Shown one piece after another: positions 9,433-20,891 of a DNA stretch of 64,000 bases. The stretch comes from Lantana camara (lineage: Eukaryota; Streptophyta; Magnoliopsida; Lamiales; Verbenaceae), in the NCBI GenBank assembly GCA_037501455.1, contig CM074855.1:26933001-26997000 (forward strand). Reading direction: 5' to 3'. The notes under the pieces were generated by a model. The model did no database searches. It saw only the letters and a list, made by a program, of their open reading frames with translations, and had not been told where the DNA came from. Both the position numbers and the translations under genes were made by a program. Numbering within the stretch: position 1 is the stretch's first letter; each line of letters opens with the position of its first letter.

Positions 9433-12062
9433 ATGGCTCAAGAACAGGTAGCGTTCACACCTTCGCCGGAACGGGGCGACGATCTCTTGGTCCCTCTGCC
9501 AAATGAGAATTTTGAGTCTGTGTCGGGGTCAGATCAACGTGAAGAGTTGGGTGGAGCGACCACGGCAAATAGAGGAGGGGCCGCCTCAATCTCGAGGGTG
9601 GGGAGGCCCCTAGGGCTTTTAGACGAGCCCGAGGGGGAAATTGAGGATGAAACTCAGATCGGAGGGGGACAGGTCGGAAGCGAAGAACCGGGGACACATA
9701 TCGTGAATCCTCCTGCTCGACCTCCGCACGTGTACCGTACACTTTCGCATGTTTCGGAGAGACTTTCCAAGATAACCCCTCAGGAATTTGCGGAGGTCAC
9801 CAGACTATTGGGGTTGGGACCCCAATACACAGTTCGCATGCCGGAGGAGGGGGAAACAGTTGAGAGACCGAGGGGGCTGAGATCGATGGGCATGTACTAT
9901 GCCTCCGTCAAATATGGGTTTAGACTTCCTCTTCCCCGGGTTGTCGCGGATTTTTTAGTTCGGTATAACCTGTCCCCTTCCCAGTTGACCCCTAACTCTT
10001 TCTCGTTAATGCACTGCCTGATTGTCACAATGAAGTGCCTCGGGTTCGAGCCGGAGATCTGGGATTTCGGGGAGTTCTTCACACTTAACAGTGCTACCAA
10101 GTCTGGGGTCGGATACTTCAACCTCCAATCGAAGCCGAACCGGAAGATCGTGTCGATCCCGTCCACCTCTCACGGTGTCAGCTGGAAGTCCAAATTCTTC
10201 TTCATCGATCTCCCCATAGTACCTCGCTTCCGAATTACTTGGGGGGATAATGGCCCAAGGAAACTTGCCACCAGATCGTCGACCTGGCTCCACAATCACT
10301 TCGAGCTGTTGACCAATATGGGGCTTTTAGATCATACCAACCTGACGAGGACGGGGAATCTGGTCGAAGCGGGCATTATAACCGGGCTTCATAAAAAGAA
10401 CTTTCGCTTTGGTATGCTCTTACTTCGACCGGACCTCTACTCGATCAGGGTCTTTAAATTTCTTTTTACTTTCTTTTTCGATCCATTTCGTCGAACTGAA
10501 TCTTTCGTTTCGCAGATCTACGACCATTGATAATGTCTCGAGCTGCGAGAATGAGGGCGATGAACCAGAGGAATGCCACCCCGGACGAGCTGCGGCCCGT
10601 GGCGGAAGCCGCTCGAGCCATCATCAACGCCCTGCCTGAGACCCAGCGAGCTCAGCAGGAAAGGTGCTCGAGGGAACTACAGGACCTGGATGCCGATCTG
10701 GCGGAGCAGATCGCTGGGGAGCCGCTCCGTGGTCAAGAGCTCGAAGGTCAAGCCGGGTCATCCGCGCAGCCGAGCGGTCAGGTCGGGGAGGACGTCGAAC
10801 AAGTAATAAATCTCGATCATCTCCCTTTATATTTTGATGAAGAGGTTGATCCTCAACTCCAGTTTGTTCAGGCGAGGCATGGGGTAGGCAAGAGACCTTT
10901 TAGAGAACTGGTTCATGAACTGCAGGATTCTGACGAGTCCGATGAGGAGGCCCAGCTTTTGAACTTTCCCAAGACTCCCCTTCCCTAATGGCCTGCAGGT
11001 CTGGAGCTCGAAAAGCCCGATGGGACCAAACGAGCTCTGGCGTTTGGCAAAGCCGATCCCGAACTTCTAGCTGCCCTCTTCAACTCCGGGTGCATTATAG
11101 ACGAGCAGAAGAAGCTCTGTCAGAGGTCGGCAAGGCAGAAGAGGTACCAAGCTGCCAGAGGCCTTTTCGGTGTAAGTTGGTATTTTTTTTTTTTTTTTTT
11201 TTGAACTCCCAGGGATCGGACTAATTCGATCTGATCGCTTGCTCAGGACGTTCTCCCCGTCCTCATTAATTCGATCCACGAAGCTGAGGTCTTCAAGGCT
11301 GGCAAGGAGAAATACAAGGAAAAGTACCAGCTGATGAAGGGCCGGCTCGTTTCAGCGAACCCCGAGAGGGTTGAACAGCTCGAGCAGAAGCTCAGGGAGG
11401 CCCGCGAGGAGAAGAGGAAACGGGTCGAGGAGAAGCAGGCCTTGGAGGCCCAGTGGAAGAGCTCGCAGGAGGCTCTTGAGAAGGCAGAGAAGGCTCACGC
11501 TGTCGAGCTTACCCGGATGACCGAAGAGTTCGCCCAACAGCTCGAAGCCGCCAAAGCTGTTTCGAAGGAGGAGGGGCGAAACGAGATATTCAGTTTGGCC
11601 CAGGTGAAGATCGTCAAAGCGGCGGAAGAAATGAAGAAGTGCAAGCTGGAGATCAAACGGTATGCTGTTCGCGAATTCATGGAAGGCCCTGGTTTCGAGG
11701 AGGCGAGCCTGATCGTGGGTCAGAACGATCTGGCGGAGGGGTTCCAGATCACCGTGAACCAGCTTAAAGCCCAGGACGCCATCGTTCCCAACTTCAATTT
11801 TGATTCGATTGGCCCACTGCTCCCCGATCCTGGTGCTCCTGACCTTTCTGAAGAGGAAGAGCCGGTCCAAATCGATTGGGCGACCTTCAAATACGGCCAC
11901 GCCATTGAGATCGCTCAGGCCAAGAAAGAGAAATGTCGGGTAGAGTGCGAGCTCCCTCCGCCGGTTCACATCGAAAGCTTCCTTCCCACCATCAGGGAGC
12001 TCGAGCGGTCACTTCGCCGAACTACCCAAGAATCCACTTCCGAGCCCGTCGAGATCGATTGA
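9433..12062 (+). CDS. Antisense spliced gene in the Tat element (PF04195-like), with one in-frame stop
   Basis: It lies opposite to pol, between pol and the 3' LTR. Exons fit as 9433-10411, 10516-11171 and 11247-12062, with GT-AG borders (TTTG|GTATGC, CGCAG|AT; GGT|GTAAGT, CTCAG|GAC) and kept frame, 2451 nt. Exon 1 holds a domain (MYYASVKYGFRLPLPRVVAD, then YNLSPSQLTPNSFSLMHCLI) matching the family called putative gypsy-type transposon (PF04195). Exon 2 is acidic and Gln/Glu-rich; exon 3 is a long charged coiled coil (EQLEQKLREAREEKRKRVEE). A TAA at 10986-10988 breaks the frame, with coding resuming in the same frame. A TATA box sits at 9291. Extra antisense ORFs are reported for Tat elements; their function is unknown. 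Confidence 0.75.
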
Positions 12063-12504
12063 ATTCTCCCCTTGTAGCCAACTGTCTAGACCTCCCAGCC
12101 GGGTTGTGGCTGTGTGAATACTTTTCATTTCTACTTTGCTCTTTTTTTTTTTTTATGAACATTTTGCCCATCGAGCTACGTCGCGTGGTGAGTTCGATGC
12201 GCTAGGTATAATCGATCCTTGTTAATTTTTGAGGTCGATTTTTCGCATGAATGAATTATGTTTCTCGTACTTGTGCTTTCTTTTACTTTGCAAGTTGATC
12301 ATTAATTCGATCTGGCATGCGCGTGGTTTATCGATCTAGGTCTTGCTTACCCTTTAGCTAGATTTTTATCGCTTTCGGATCGATAGGTTAGTCACCCTAT
12401 TCGATCTCGTTTGGATGTCGATCTAGTCCCGGGTCTTCGCATTTTTTCCTTGGTCCTTTTACCTTACTGCATTCTCATCGGATCGATCCCTAGACCTCCT
12501 TGGA

Positions 12505-13030
12505 TCTAAATTGATCGCATTGGATATTGGGATCTTCTGAAATCCGTCGATCTTTGGACCTCTTCGGATCTTAAAACGATCTCATGGGGTCTGGATCATT
12601 AATCTTTGAAATCCATCGATCTCTGGACCTCTTTGGATCTAAAACGATCTCCTTGGGTCCTTGGATCATTAATTTTTTGAAAACCACCGATCTCTGGACC
12701 TCTTTGGATCTAAAACGATCTCCTTGGATCTCGGGATCATTAATTTTTCGAAAGCCATTAATCTCTGGACCTCTTTGGATCTAAAAAGATCTCCTTGGAT
12801 CTCTGGAATATTAATTTTTGAAAACCCTTAATCTCTGGACCTCCTCGGATCTAAAACGATCTCCTTGGGTCTCTGGATCTTCAGGTTCGTTAGGATTTTT
12901 TAGGATCTCTTTGGGTCTTAAAAACGACCTCGTTGGATCTAGATTTCTATTGTCTTTTAAATATGTTAAATTCGTTAGGATTTTCAGGATCTCGTTGGGT
13001 CTGAAAACGACCTCATTGGATCTCGGTCTC
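12505..13030 (+). repeat. Minisatellite in the Tat 3' region
   Basis: About eight imperfect units of roughly 65-85 bp carry GGATCTAAAACGATCTCCTT and a CTCTGGACCTCTTT-type end. They lie between the antisense gene and pol. Divergence increases to the right. Tandem repeats in this part of Tat elements are known, and some have seeded satellites. The short ORFs running through it are by-products of the repeat. Confidence 0.85.
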
Positions 13031-13242
13031 TAGCGATTGGATGTGAGGGGGTTCGCTCCCTCGTCGACTCATGACCGTAGGTCGAATGAGAGCTCAATCG
13101 AGGGGATAGCAACCTGGTACAGGATTCGTATTGACTCCAATCGGATGTCGTTCCCAAATATGTACATTAATTTACTGAATAGAGATCGATCCTCACGCGA
13201 ATTCGACCGCTTTAACCGTTACAATTTGAAATAACTTGAAAG

Positions 13243-16200
13243 CTAAGTGTAAAATTTCTTCAAGTTGTGCGCATTCCACGTTCTGGGTAATGGCCCCCCG
13301 GCCATGTCTTCGAGCCGGTAGGCCATGTTTTTCCCGATCTCCGTGACGCGATAGGGTCCTTCCCAGTTAGGTTCAAGTTTTCCGACATGCTGTAAGACTT
13401 CGACCTTTTTTAACACTAGGTCGCCGATTTGAAACGATCTGGGCTTCACGTGTTTGTTGTATGATCGAGCCGCCGCTGCCTTGTACTGTTTGAGCTTCTT
13501 ATAGGCGTGTTCCCTGCTTTCTTCAATCACATCTAGGTCTTCGGCTCTGATCTCCGTATTCCGGTCGAGCTGGTATTGCGATACACGAGCGGTTTCGTGT
13601 AACAGCTCCGATGGGATGACGACTTCGGATCCGTAAACCAGAGAGTATGGTGTTTGTCCCGTGGCTGTCCGCGGGGTAGTTCGATATACCCATAGTACGC
13701 CGTCGAGCTCGTCCGCCCATGCCCCCAGTTTGGCATCAAGGCGGGTCTTGAGATTTTGGATAATGATCCGGTTGGTGACTTCAGCTTGGCCATTTGCTTG
13801 AGGATGACCAACTGTAGTAAATCTGAGGTCGATTCCGAGGTCTCGACAATAGCTCTTGGTATTCTCAGATCGAAATTGAGGGCCATTGTCACAGATGAGT
13901 ACCCTCGGAACCCCAAAACCGCAGATTATATTCTTCCAGAGGAAATTTCGTATTACTGCATCAGTAATTCTGGGGACTGCTTCGGCCTCAACCCACTTTG
14001 AGAAGTACTCGACACATACTATGGCAAACTTTTTCTGTCTGGGTGCTAAGGGGAAGGGGCCGATGATGTCGATCCCCCATTGGTCGAAGGGCCAGCACAC
14101 ATCGATCGGTATCATGGATGCCGGGTGAGTGTGGATTAGGTTGCCGTGTTTTTGGCACTTGGGGCATTTCCTAGAGTGGATCTTCGCATCCCACACCATA
14201 GTCGGCCAAAAATACCCACTCCTTAAGATCTTTCGAGCTAAGGATCGACCTCCTGAATGGTTTCCGCAACATCCCTCATGGACTTCTTCCAGGACATCTT
14301 GGGCTTGGCTAGGTCGTAGGCACCTTAGCGGGGGACCGATGAAGGATTTTTTGAACAACCTGCCTTCATGATCTATCATATAGAGCAGAGATCGATATTT
14401 TACTCTTCTGGCCTCCGCCCGATTTTGGGGCAAAAGCCCATCTTTGAGGTAAGCGATTAGATCGTCCATCCAGCAAGGCTCCGGCGGATCGATGGTGGCG
14501 ATCTCGACCATTCCTTCATCGATCGCACGGCCCCCCGAGACCATGAACGAGATGGTTGCATCCTTTGTTCCTTGGAATCCGTTAGCCAACTTTGATAGGG
14601 CATCAGCTCGTCCGTTCTCTTCGCGAGGGACCTGTTCGATTTTGAACTCTTTCAGCTTCGAGGCCAGCTCTTTCACCATTTTGAGATACGCTGCCATGGA
14701 CTCTTCCCGAGCTTCGTACGTGCCGTTGACTTGGCCCGCGACGAGCTGGGAGTCAGTTACAACGGCTAACCTGTCGATCTGGTTCTCCGTGGCGTACCTT
14801 AGCCCTGCCACCAGTGCTTCGTACTCAGCTTCGTTGTTTGTCGCTTTAAAATCGAGCTTAATGGCGAAATCGAGCTGCAATCCATCTGAGTTTAGGAGGG
14901 ATATGCCCACTCCCCCTCCTTGAGAGGTCGATGAGCCATCCGTGTACATGGTCCAGCTAGGTGAGGTACGGACGATCTCCATCGAGCTGGTGTTCTTTTC
15001 GACTAGAAAGTCAGCCAGAACTTGAGCTTGTTGGGCGGCCCGGGGTTGGTAGGTGATGTCATGCTGACTCAACTCGACCGCCCATTTCATCATTCGACCC
15101 GACACATCGGGTTTGGATAACACCTGCCTAAGCGGCTGATCTGTTAGGACAACTATGGGATGGGCCTGGAAGTATGGACGTAGCTTTCGGGCTGCGTGCG
15201 TGAGGGCGAACACGAATTTCTCGATCTCGAGATAGTTCCGTTCCGCACCGTGCAGGATCTTGCTCAGGTAGTAGATCGGTAGGTGTTTTCGATCTCGAAT
15301 GGCGACCAAGACCGAGCTGAAGGTCTCGTTAGACAGGGACAGGTAGAGGTACAAGGTCTCTCCCTCATTTGGCTTGGCCAGCAATGGTGAAGAGGCCAGG
15401 TACTCTTTCAATTGATCTAACGCTCGGTCGCATTCTTCGTTCCACTCGAATTTTTTGAGATTCCTTAAAACTTTGAAGAACGGGAGGTTTCGTTCTGACG
15501 ATCGCGATATGAACCGATTGAGGGAGATTATCCGTCCTACGAGTGATTGGACCTGGTTGATGCACCGAGGCCGCGGTATGATCTGGATGGCTTGGATCTT
15601 GGTGGGATTAGCCTCGATGCCCCGTTGGCTAACCATATACCCTAAGAACTTCCCTCCTTCGACCCCAAACGTGCACTTGTCAGGGTTGAGCTTCATCCCA
15701 TATTGCCGTAAGATCTCGAACGATCTGCGCAGATGATCTAGATGATGGTACGCCCATCGGCTCTTCACGATCATGTCGTCGACGTAGACCTCCATGGTTT
15801 TCCCGATCTCATCCTTAAACATCAAGTTGACCAACCTTTGGTACGTGGCTCCCGCGTTCTTCAGCCCAAAGGGCATGACCTTGAAGTAGTATATTCCCTT
15901 CACCACGATGAAGGCTGTATGCTTCCGATCTTCGGGGGCCATAGAGATCTGGTAATATCCTTGGAAGGCATCTATCATGCTGAGCATCTCGCATCCAGCT
16001 GTCGAGTCGACGAGCTGGTCGATGCGGGGCAACGGATACGGGTCCTTCGGGCATGCTTTGTTGAGGTCGGTGAAGTCGTTGCACATTCTCCATTTCCCGC
16101 CCGTTTTTTGCACGAGGACTACGTTGCACAACCAGTCAACGTATTGAGCTGGAGTAACGTATCCTGCGTCGAGGAGTTTATTGACCTCCGCCTCAATGAT

Positions 16201-17217
16201 ATCGTTACGAGCTCGGCTTTGAGGTCTTAACTTTTGTTTGATGGGCTTGACCGACGGATCGATCCCGAACCGGTGGCAAATCACCTTCGGGTCGACGCCG
16301 ATGAGATCCTTGGCTGCCCAAGCGAAAACATCTGAGTTCTCTCTCAGGAATTCTATCATCATGACCTCATGTTGGGGGTGCATGTTCGCCCCTATCTTGG
16401 TGGTTTTATTGCTGTCTCCAGGGATCAGGGCGATTTCTCTCAGCTCTTCGGAGGGCTCGAGCCGCTCGCTGACTTTTCTTTTCCGAGCTGCTGGGGATCT
16501 CTCCTCCTCACTCTCCTTCGTGGGTAACTCGATCTCCCCGTCAGCATAGGTTTGGAGGTCGAGCTCTTCCTCTGCCTCTTTTCCGGACGGCTTTTTGAGA
16601 ACGATGGCGTAACAAGCCCAACTGTCCATGACATCGCAAGTCACCTCTCCGACTTCGTTCGGGGTGGGCATTTTCAGCTTTTGATGGTACGTTGAGATGA
16701 TTGCTTTGAACTGAATGAGGCCAGGTCGACCGAAGATCATGTTATACGCTAGGGGCATATTGACGATGACGTACTCGACCTCCTGGGTCACCCTCTTGGG
16801 GGATTTTCCCATCGAGGTGAGGAGTCGGATGCGCCCCAGCGGTATGACTTCCGATCCACCGAACCCGGAAAGCGGTGTTCGGATTGGATCGAGTTTTAGG
16901 TTATGCAACTTCATTTTTACAAGAGTCGAGTAAGGGATAATATTCGAGCTGCTTCCATTATCAACTAGGCATTTGGTTACATCATAATTAGCCACGCCTA
17001 AGGTCACCACCATCGGACAGCTAGGCGTATCGCCTTCCCGATGGGGGCCCGGGCGGCTATCACTCTCGCTAAAGCTAACCTCCTGCCTTTCCCACTCTCT
17101 ACCCTGATCGATCTGGAAGACCTCTTCGTGGGGACCATTGAACTCTCGAGCTGCTCGCCTGATGTTCCTCTTTCGAGCTGCACTGGAGTCGCCGCCCTTG
17201 TGTCCCCCGGCTATCAT
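13243..17217 (-). CDS. Tat pol polyprotein (protease, RT, RNase H, second RNase H, integrase)
   Basis: An uninterrupted frame of 1324 aa. In order: aspartic protease (LVDNGSSSNIIPY, about residue 86), reverse transcriptase with YVDDMIVKS (about residue 480), a Gypsy-type RNase H region lacking clear acidic residues, a second RNase H (MYTDGSSTSQGGG, about residue 759), an integrase zinc finger (HEGCCGNHSGG with CPKCQKHG, about residues 980-1030) and an integrase core (DIIGPFPLAP, CDNGPQF, GQAEVTNRI). The second RNase H copy is a hallmark of the Tat lineage. The ATG overlaps the gag stop (ATGA), so pol is in a different frame from gag. No frame break is seen, so the enzyme could still act in trans although its own gag is split. 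Confidence 0.92.
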   Translation of the reverse strand: MIAGGHKGGDSSAARKRNIRRAAREFNGPHEEVFQIDQGREWERQEVSFSESDSRPGPHREGDTPSCPMVVTLGVANYDVTKCLVDNGSSSNIIPYSTLVKMKLHNLKLDPIRTPLSGFGGSEVIPLGRIRLLTSMGKSPKRVTQEVEYVIVNMPLAYNMIFGRPGLIQFKAIISTYHQKLKMPTPNEVGEVTCDVMDSWACYAIVLKKPSGKEAEEELDLQTYADGEIELPTKESEEERSPAARKRKVSERLEPSEELREIALIPGDSNKTTKIGANMHPQHEVMMIEFLRENSDVFAWAAKDLIGVDPKVICHRFGIDPSVKPIKQKLRPQSRARNDIIEAEVNKLLDAGYVTPAQYVDWLCNVVLVQKTGGKWRMCNDFTDLNKACPKDPYPLPRIDQLVDSTAGCEMLSMIDAFQGYYQISMAPEDRKHTAFIVVKGIYYFKVMPFGLKNAGATYQRLVNLMFKDEIGKTMEVYVDDMIVKSRWAYHHLDHLRRSFEILRQYGMKLNPDKCTFGVEGGKFLGYMVSQRGIEANPTKIQAIQIIPRPRCINQVQSLVGRIISLNRFISRSSERNLPFFKVLRNLKKFEWNEECDRALDQLKEYLASSPLLAKPNEGETLYLYLSLSNETFSSVLVAIRDRKHLPIYYLSKILHGAERNYLEIEKFVFALTHAARKLRPYFQAHPIVVLTDQPLRQVLSKPDVSGRMMKWAVELSQHDITYQPRAAQQAQVLADFLVEKNTSSMEIVRTSPSWTMYTDGSSTSQGGGVGISLLNSDGLQLDFAIKLDFKATNNEAEYEALVAGLRYATENQIDRLAVVTDSQLVAGQVNGTYEAREESMAAYLKMVKELASKLKEFKIEQVPREENGRADALSKLANGFQGTKDATISFMVSGGRAIDEGMVEIATIDPPEPCWMDDLIAYLKDGLLPQNRAEARRVKYRSLLYMIDHEGRLFKKSFIGPPLRCLRPSQAQDVLEEVHEGCCGNHSGGRSLARKILRSGYFWPTMVWDAKIHSRKCPKCQKHGNLIHTHPASMIPIDVCWPFDQWGIDIIGPFPLAPRQKKFAIVCVEYFSKWVEAEAVPRITDAVIRNFLWKNIICGFGVPRVLICDNGPQFRSENTKSYCRDLGIDLRFTTVGHPQANGQAEVTNRIIIQNLKTRLDAKLGAWADELDGVLWVYRTTPRTATGQTPYSLVYGSEVVIPSELLHETARVSQYQLDRNTEIRAEDLDVIEESREHAYKKLKQYKAAAARSYNKHVKPRSFQIGDLVLKKVEVLQHVGKLEPNWEGPYRVTEIGKNMAYRLEDMAGGPLPRTWNAHNLKKFYT

Positions 17218-18081
17218 ATAGATCTTGCCGTGAGTAGGGGGATTGTCTTCAGCTCTTTCCGCGGCTGCTTCCCAGATCGTTTAGGGGGAGATCTAGACCT
17301 GGACCGGTTGCGATCGCTCGACCTCCCCACCTTCTCAGAGTAGTGGTCGATGCATCGAACAAAATCCTTCAGATGCCCCCCTTGGATGAGTCTTTCGATC
17401 TCATCACGGAGGGCGTTACATTCCGCGGTCGTGTGGCCCCATTGCTGATGGTAGCCACAGAACTTTCCCGATTTCTCAGCCTTCGGGCCCTCTCGGATGG
17501 GCTTTAGTTTCTTCAGAAGGCTTTGGTCCATGACCACGTAGATTTGGTCTATGGACTTGGTCAAGGGGACGTAGTTTCGTCGGTCGACCTGGGTCGGTTG
17601 GTCGACTTTCCCCTTGATCTTCTTTTGCTCGCTCCCTTTCCGGTGTTGGGGCGAGCTGGACCCAATGACCTGCCTCTCAGATCGGGGCGGAGGTCCATGC
17701 GCTAGGGCGATCTCCTCAACGCGCATGAAGCCGTGGGTGATATCTTGTATTTCTGTCAGGTTGCGGGGCCCAGCCCTGACGATCTCATCGGCCCAAAGGC
17801 GGTTACGAAGGGCTCGATGGACTACGGAAAGTAATGTATCCATCGTCGGGTTTTCGACCCGAACCACCTCTCTCAAAAAGCGAGTCATGAAATCTCGCAA
17901 GGACTCGCCCTCCTTCTGGTAGATGCTGTTGAGATAGGAGGGCGGTAGCTTCTCCCCGGACATCGAGGAGAAGTGCACCGTGAATCGATCTACAAATCGG
18001 TTGTAGGTCGATATGCACCGCGGTGGCAGGCGGATAAACCAATCTTGCGCGGGACCCGTCAACATGGTGACGAAGAGCTTG

Positions 18082-20679
18082 TGTAACGCCCCGTTTTCAA
18101 TTTACACATTATGTGAAGATTTATCTACATTTCATAATATTATATGTATTATAAGTTTATGCTTTATATGAATTATCCTTAATGTGAAATTTGTGAATTA
18201 AGTGATAATGTGCTTAAGTGTCTTATGTGACTTTAATTGAACATTTCATTAAATTTATGGACTTAATTGCATTTCATGAACTGGGAGTAAATGTTTAATT
18301 GTTAGAGATGATACTTGATTGCATTCATTTAAATAACATAGGGACTTGTTTGCAAATTGGGTGCATTTGTTATGTTAGTGGATGATATTATATATCATAT
18401 ATGCATCTCTTCCATCACTTGCTCATACATACATTTTCATACAAGAGAACACACACACACCTAGTGAGGATCGATATTTACACCTCAAGAGAAGGAGAAG
18501 AATTCATCTCATCATCCAAGCTAATTTGAGGAACTTTGAAGCTAGAAGCATCAACATCTTCATCTCTTCATCCTCATCTCATTCTTTTTTCATTTCAAGG
18601 TATAACATGAGAATGGATTGAATCTATTGATTGACTATATGAGTAGGGTTTGATGTTAGCTTGATGCTTTCATGTGTGTTCATGATTAGAAGCATGTTTA
18701 GCTCATATTCCCTTCATTTCTTGCATAAAACATGAAGTTATGTGAAGTTTGGAAAGCATGTATATTTTTGGGGTTTTCATGAGGAATTCTTGATGCTTAG
18801 ATGTTTATTTCTTGGATGAAATGATGAATACTTGAAGTATGATGTATATATGAGGTGTTTCAACATTTGTTATGGTTGGAGTTTGGATTATGTTGGTTTG
18901 GAGTTAGTTTGTGCATGGAAACCCCTGTTTTTGCCCTGTTTTTCTGTCACGCACAGATGACACGGGCGTGTCATCTTTGCTTTGTGTTGGGTGACACGGG
19001 GGTGCATGTTGGAGAGTTGGGATTTTCTGTACCGTGACACGGGGGTGTCACGGTTTGCCTTGAAATGGTGACACGGGCGTGTCACTTTCCTGCATTTTGT
19101 CCAACTTCGGACGAACGTCATTTTCACCTCGGTTTGAATTAGAAAACGTGCCATATAGCGTTGGAAAGGTGTATGTGTCTACTTTCATATCCAACAAACA
19201 AAACTCAATCCCCACTTCTAGAATTTAATATATTCCAGTTTTCCCACAACATGTACATTTCCAAAAATTGTCGGTTTTGGCCAAACTTCACCAAAACCTT
19301 TCTTATTGCATTTCTTTCACTTCCTTGGCTCCCATATGTGAATTATGTGATATATATACTTGCTTAATTGATAATCATGCTCCTATTTGACACTCCTTGA
19401 TTGTTGTTGCATAATATCTTGATTATGACTTCGCCGTGCGTCTTAATTGGTTCATTCGAGTTGAGTCTTATGTACACTTATCCTTGTTGCACAGATCTTG
19501 GTCCCGAAGACGAGGAGCACGGTCCGTAGGGTGCTTCCTTGCTTCTTTTGGTTGGTAGAGGTGAGGTTTAATTACTAGATATATATAGAACCCTTACAAC
19601 CCTACGTGATGTTTTCAGCCAAAATGTATATATATATATATGTATATATCTTTCCCACAATCTCTACCGATTGCAAATGATTTCGTGATCTAATGAATAA
19701 TCGTGTTATCGTGATTGATCGTGTTTTGGCGAGTAAGCATATCGTGTTCACATGGGCCCGAGGGTAGTGTATTGAGCCAACCGGGAAAGCAAGGGCTGAC
19801 GGGTAACTCTTGCACTATCCTCACCAATTTTTGGGATCACCTCTGAATCCACCAGGAGGTTTGGTAGAGGAAGAAATCCCGTGCGTGGGAGTCATGTTCC
19901 CGACGTACACCGTTCATGGATGGTTGGGCTTTGCAATCCCACCATCACCGGAGGAAGAAGGAGTTCGTGAAAATGCTAAGTGTGCACTAATGATTGTATG
20001 ATAATTATTGAAATAAAACCTAAAGATGGTATTGTTCACTAATTGGAGTAAGGTTGGAGATTGCCCTCACTTGCCGGGCCACTGAGTGAATTGAATTGAA
20101 CTGATAAGGTTTATATTGATTGAATGGATTAGTTGTAATCTCGGGCGAGATCTATTTTAATATTGAACTTATATTGTTTCTATCTTATAAACCCTTACCC
20201 GAGATTATGACTTGCATGGTAATTGCGTTATTATTTAATTATAAACCCCTCGCTCAGTCCATGTTGGACTGACACCTCAACTTTTCAGTTTTTGCAGGTT
20301 CGTGCTAGGCGGGAATTAGAGTCTCGTGTCTTTTATTCGGGTCTAGCACTTCACCTTCATACTTTGTTCTTGTATTGATACTAGTTATTTTGTAGCATGT
20401 TTTGGATTTATACTTGGAGATGATATTGTATTGATATATATAAATGTTGGTATCTATAAATAAATATGTAAATATGGTACCTAAAAGTATTGATTGCTAT
20501 TGCTTCCACTTTTATTGCTCTGAATTGTTTATTGGTAGTATTTGAGGGTACCCGCCTAGCTTTTGAGTTTTGTTGTCACCCGTTCGCCATGAGTCCGGTT
20601 CATATATGGACTACCCATTTCATGTGTGAGCTAGACTTATGGTGCGGGGGTGTGGCATCTCGGTGTTCCGGGTGCTACA
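18082..20679 (+). repeat. 5' LTR of the gag-only element
   Basis: 2598 bp. It contains a splice-donor-like AAG|GTATAAC at 18599/18600, four GC-rich palindromes (18957-19085), an acceptor-like TTTTTGCAG|G at 20297/20298, and the helix arms GCTAGGCGGG (20304-20313) and CCCGCCTAGC (20551-20560). No protein-coding region is supported. Confidence 0.93.
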
Positions 20680-20686
20680 TCTTAAG

Positions 20687-20698
20687 TGGTATCAGAGC
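20687..20698 (+). other. Primer-binding site (initiator tRNA-Met)
   Basis: TGGTATCAGAGC lies 7 bp after the 5' LTR end. It is the standard complement to the 3' end of plant initiator methionyl-tRNA used by most plant LTR elements. Confidence 0.92.
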
Positions 20699-20891
20699 CC
20701 GGTTGCAAAACCGTGGTTCTAGTGTTGTGTCTTGTGAGTCTAGGTCGTACGGCTTAGGGACTACTTGACAATGTGTTGCATATATACCTCTCCTTTGTGC
20801 TTAATTGATTTAAATTTTGAATTCTGATTGAATTATTTGCATTAACATGCATAGACTAAAAATAGCACGCATTTTAGTGTTTATTGACAGG

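Noticed and set aside
10884..10998. A third intron in the antisense gene around the TAA at 10986
   Set aside because: The CCTGCAG acceptor would need a donor in a phase that I could not find, while the frame before and after the TAA is the same; a nonsense codon is simpler.
12584..12784. Repetitive open frame in the minisatellite
   Set aside because: The frame exists only because the repeat unit lacks stops; it has no start context or family resemblance.
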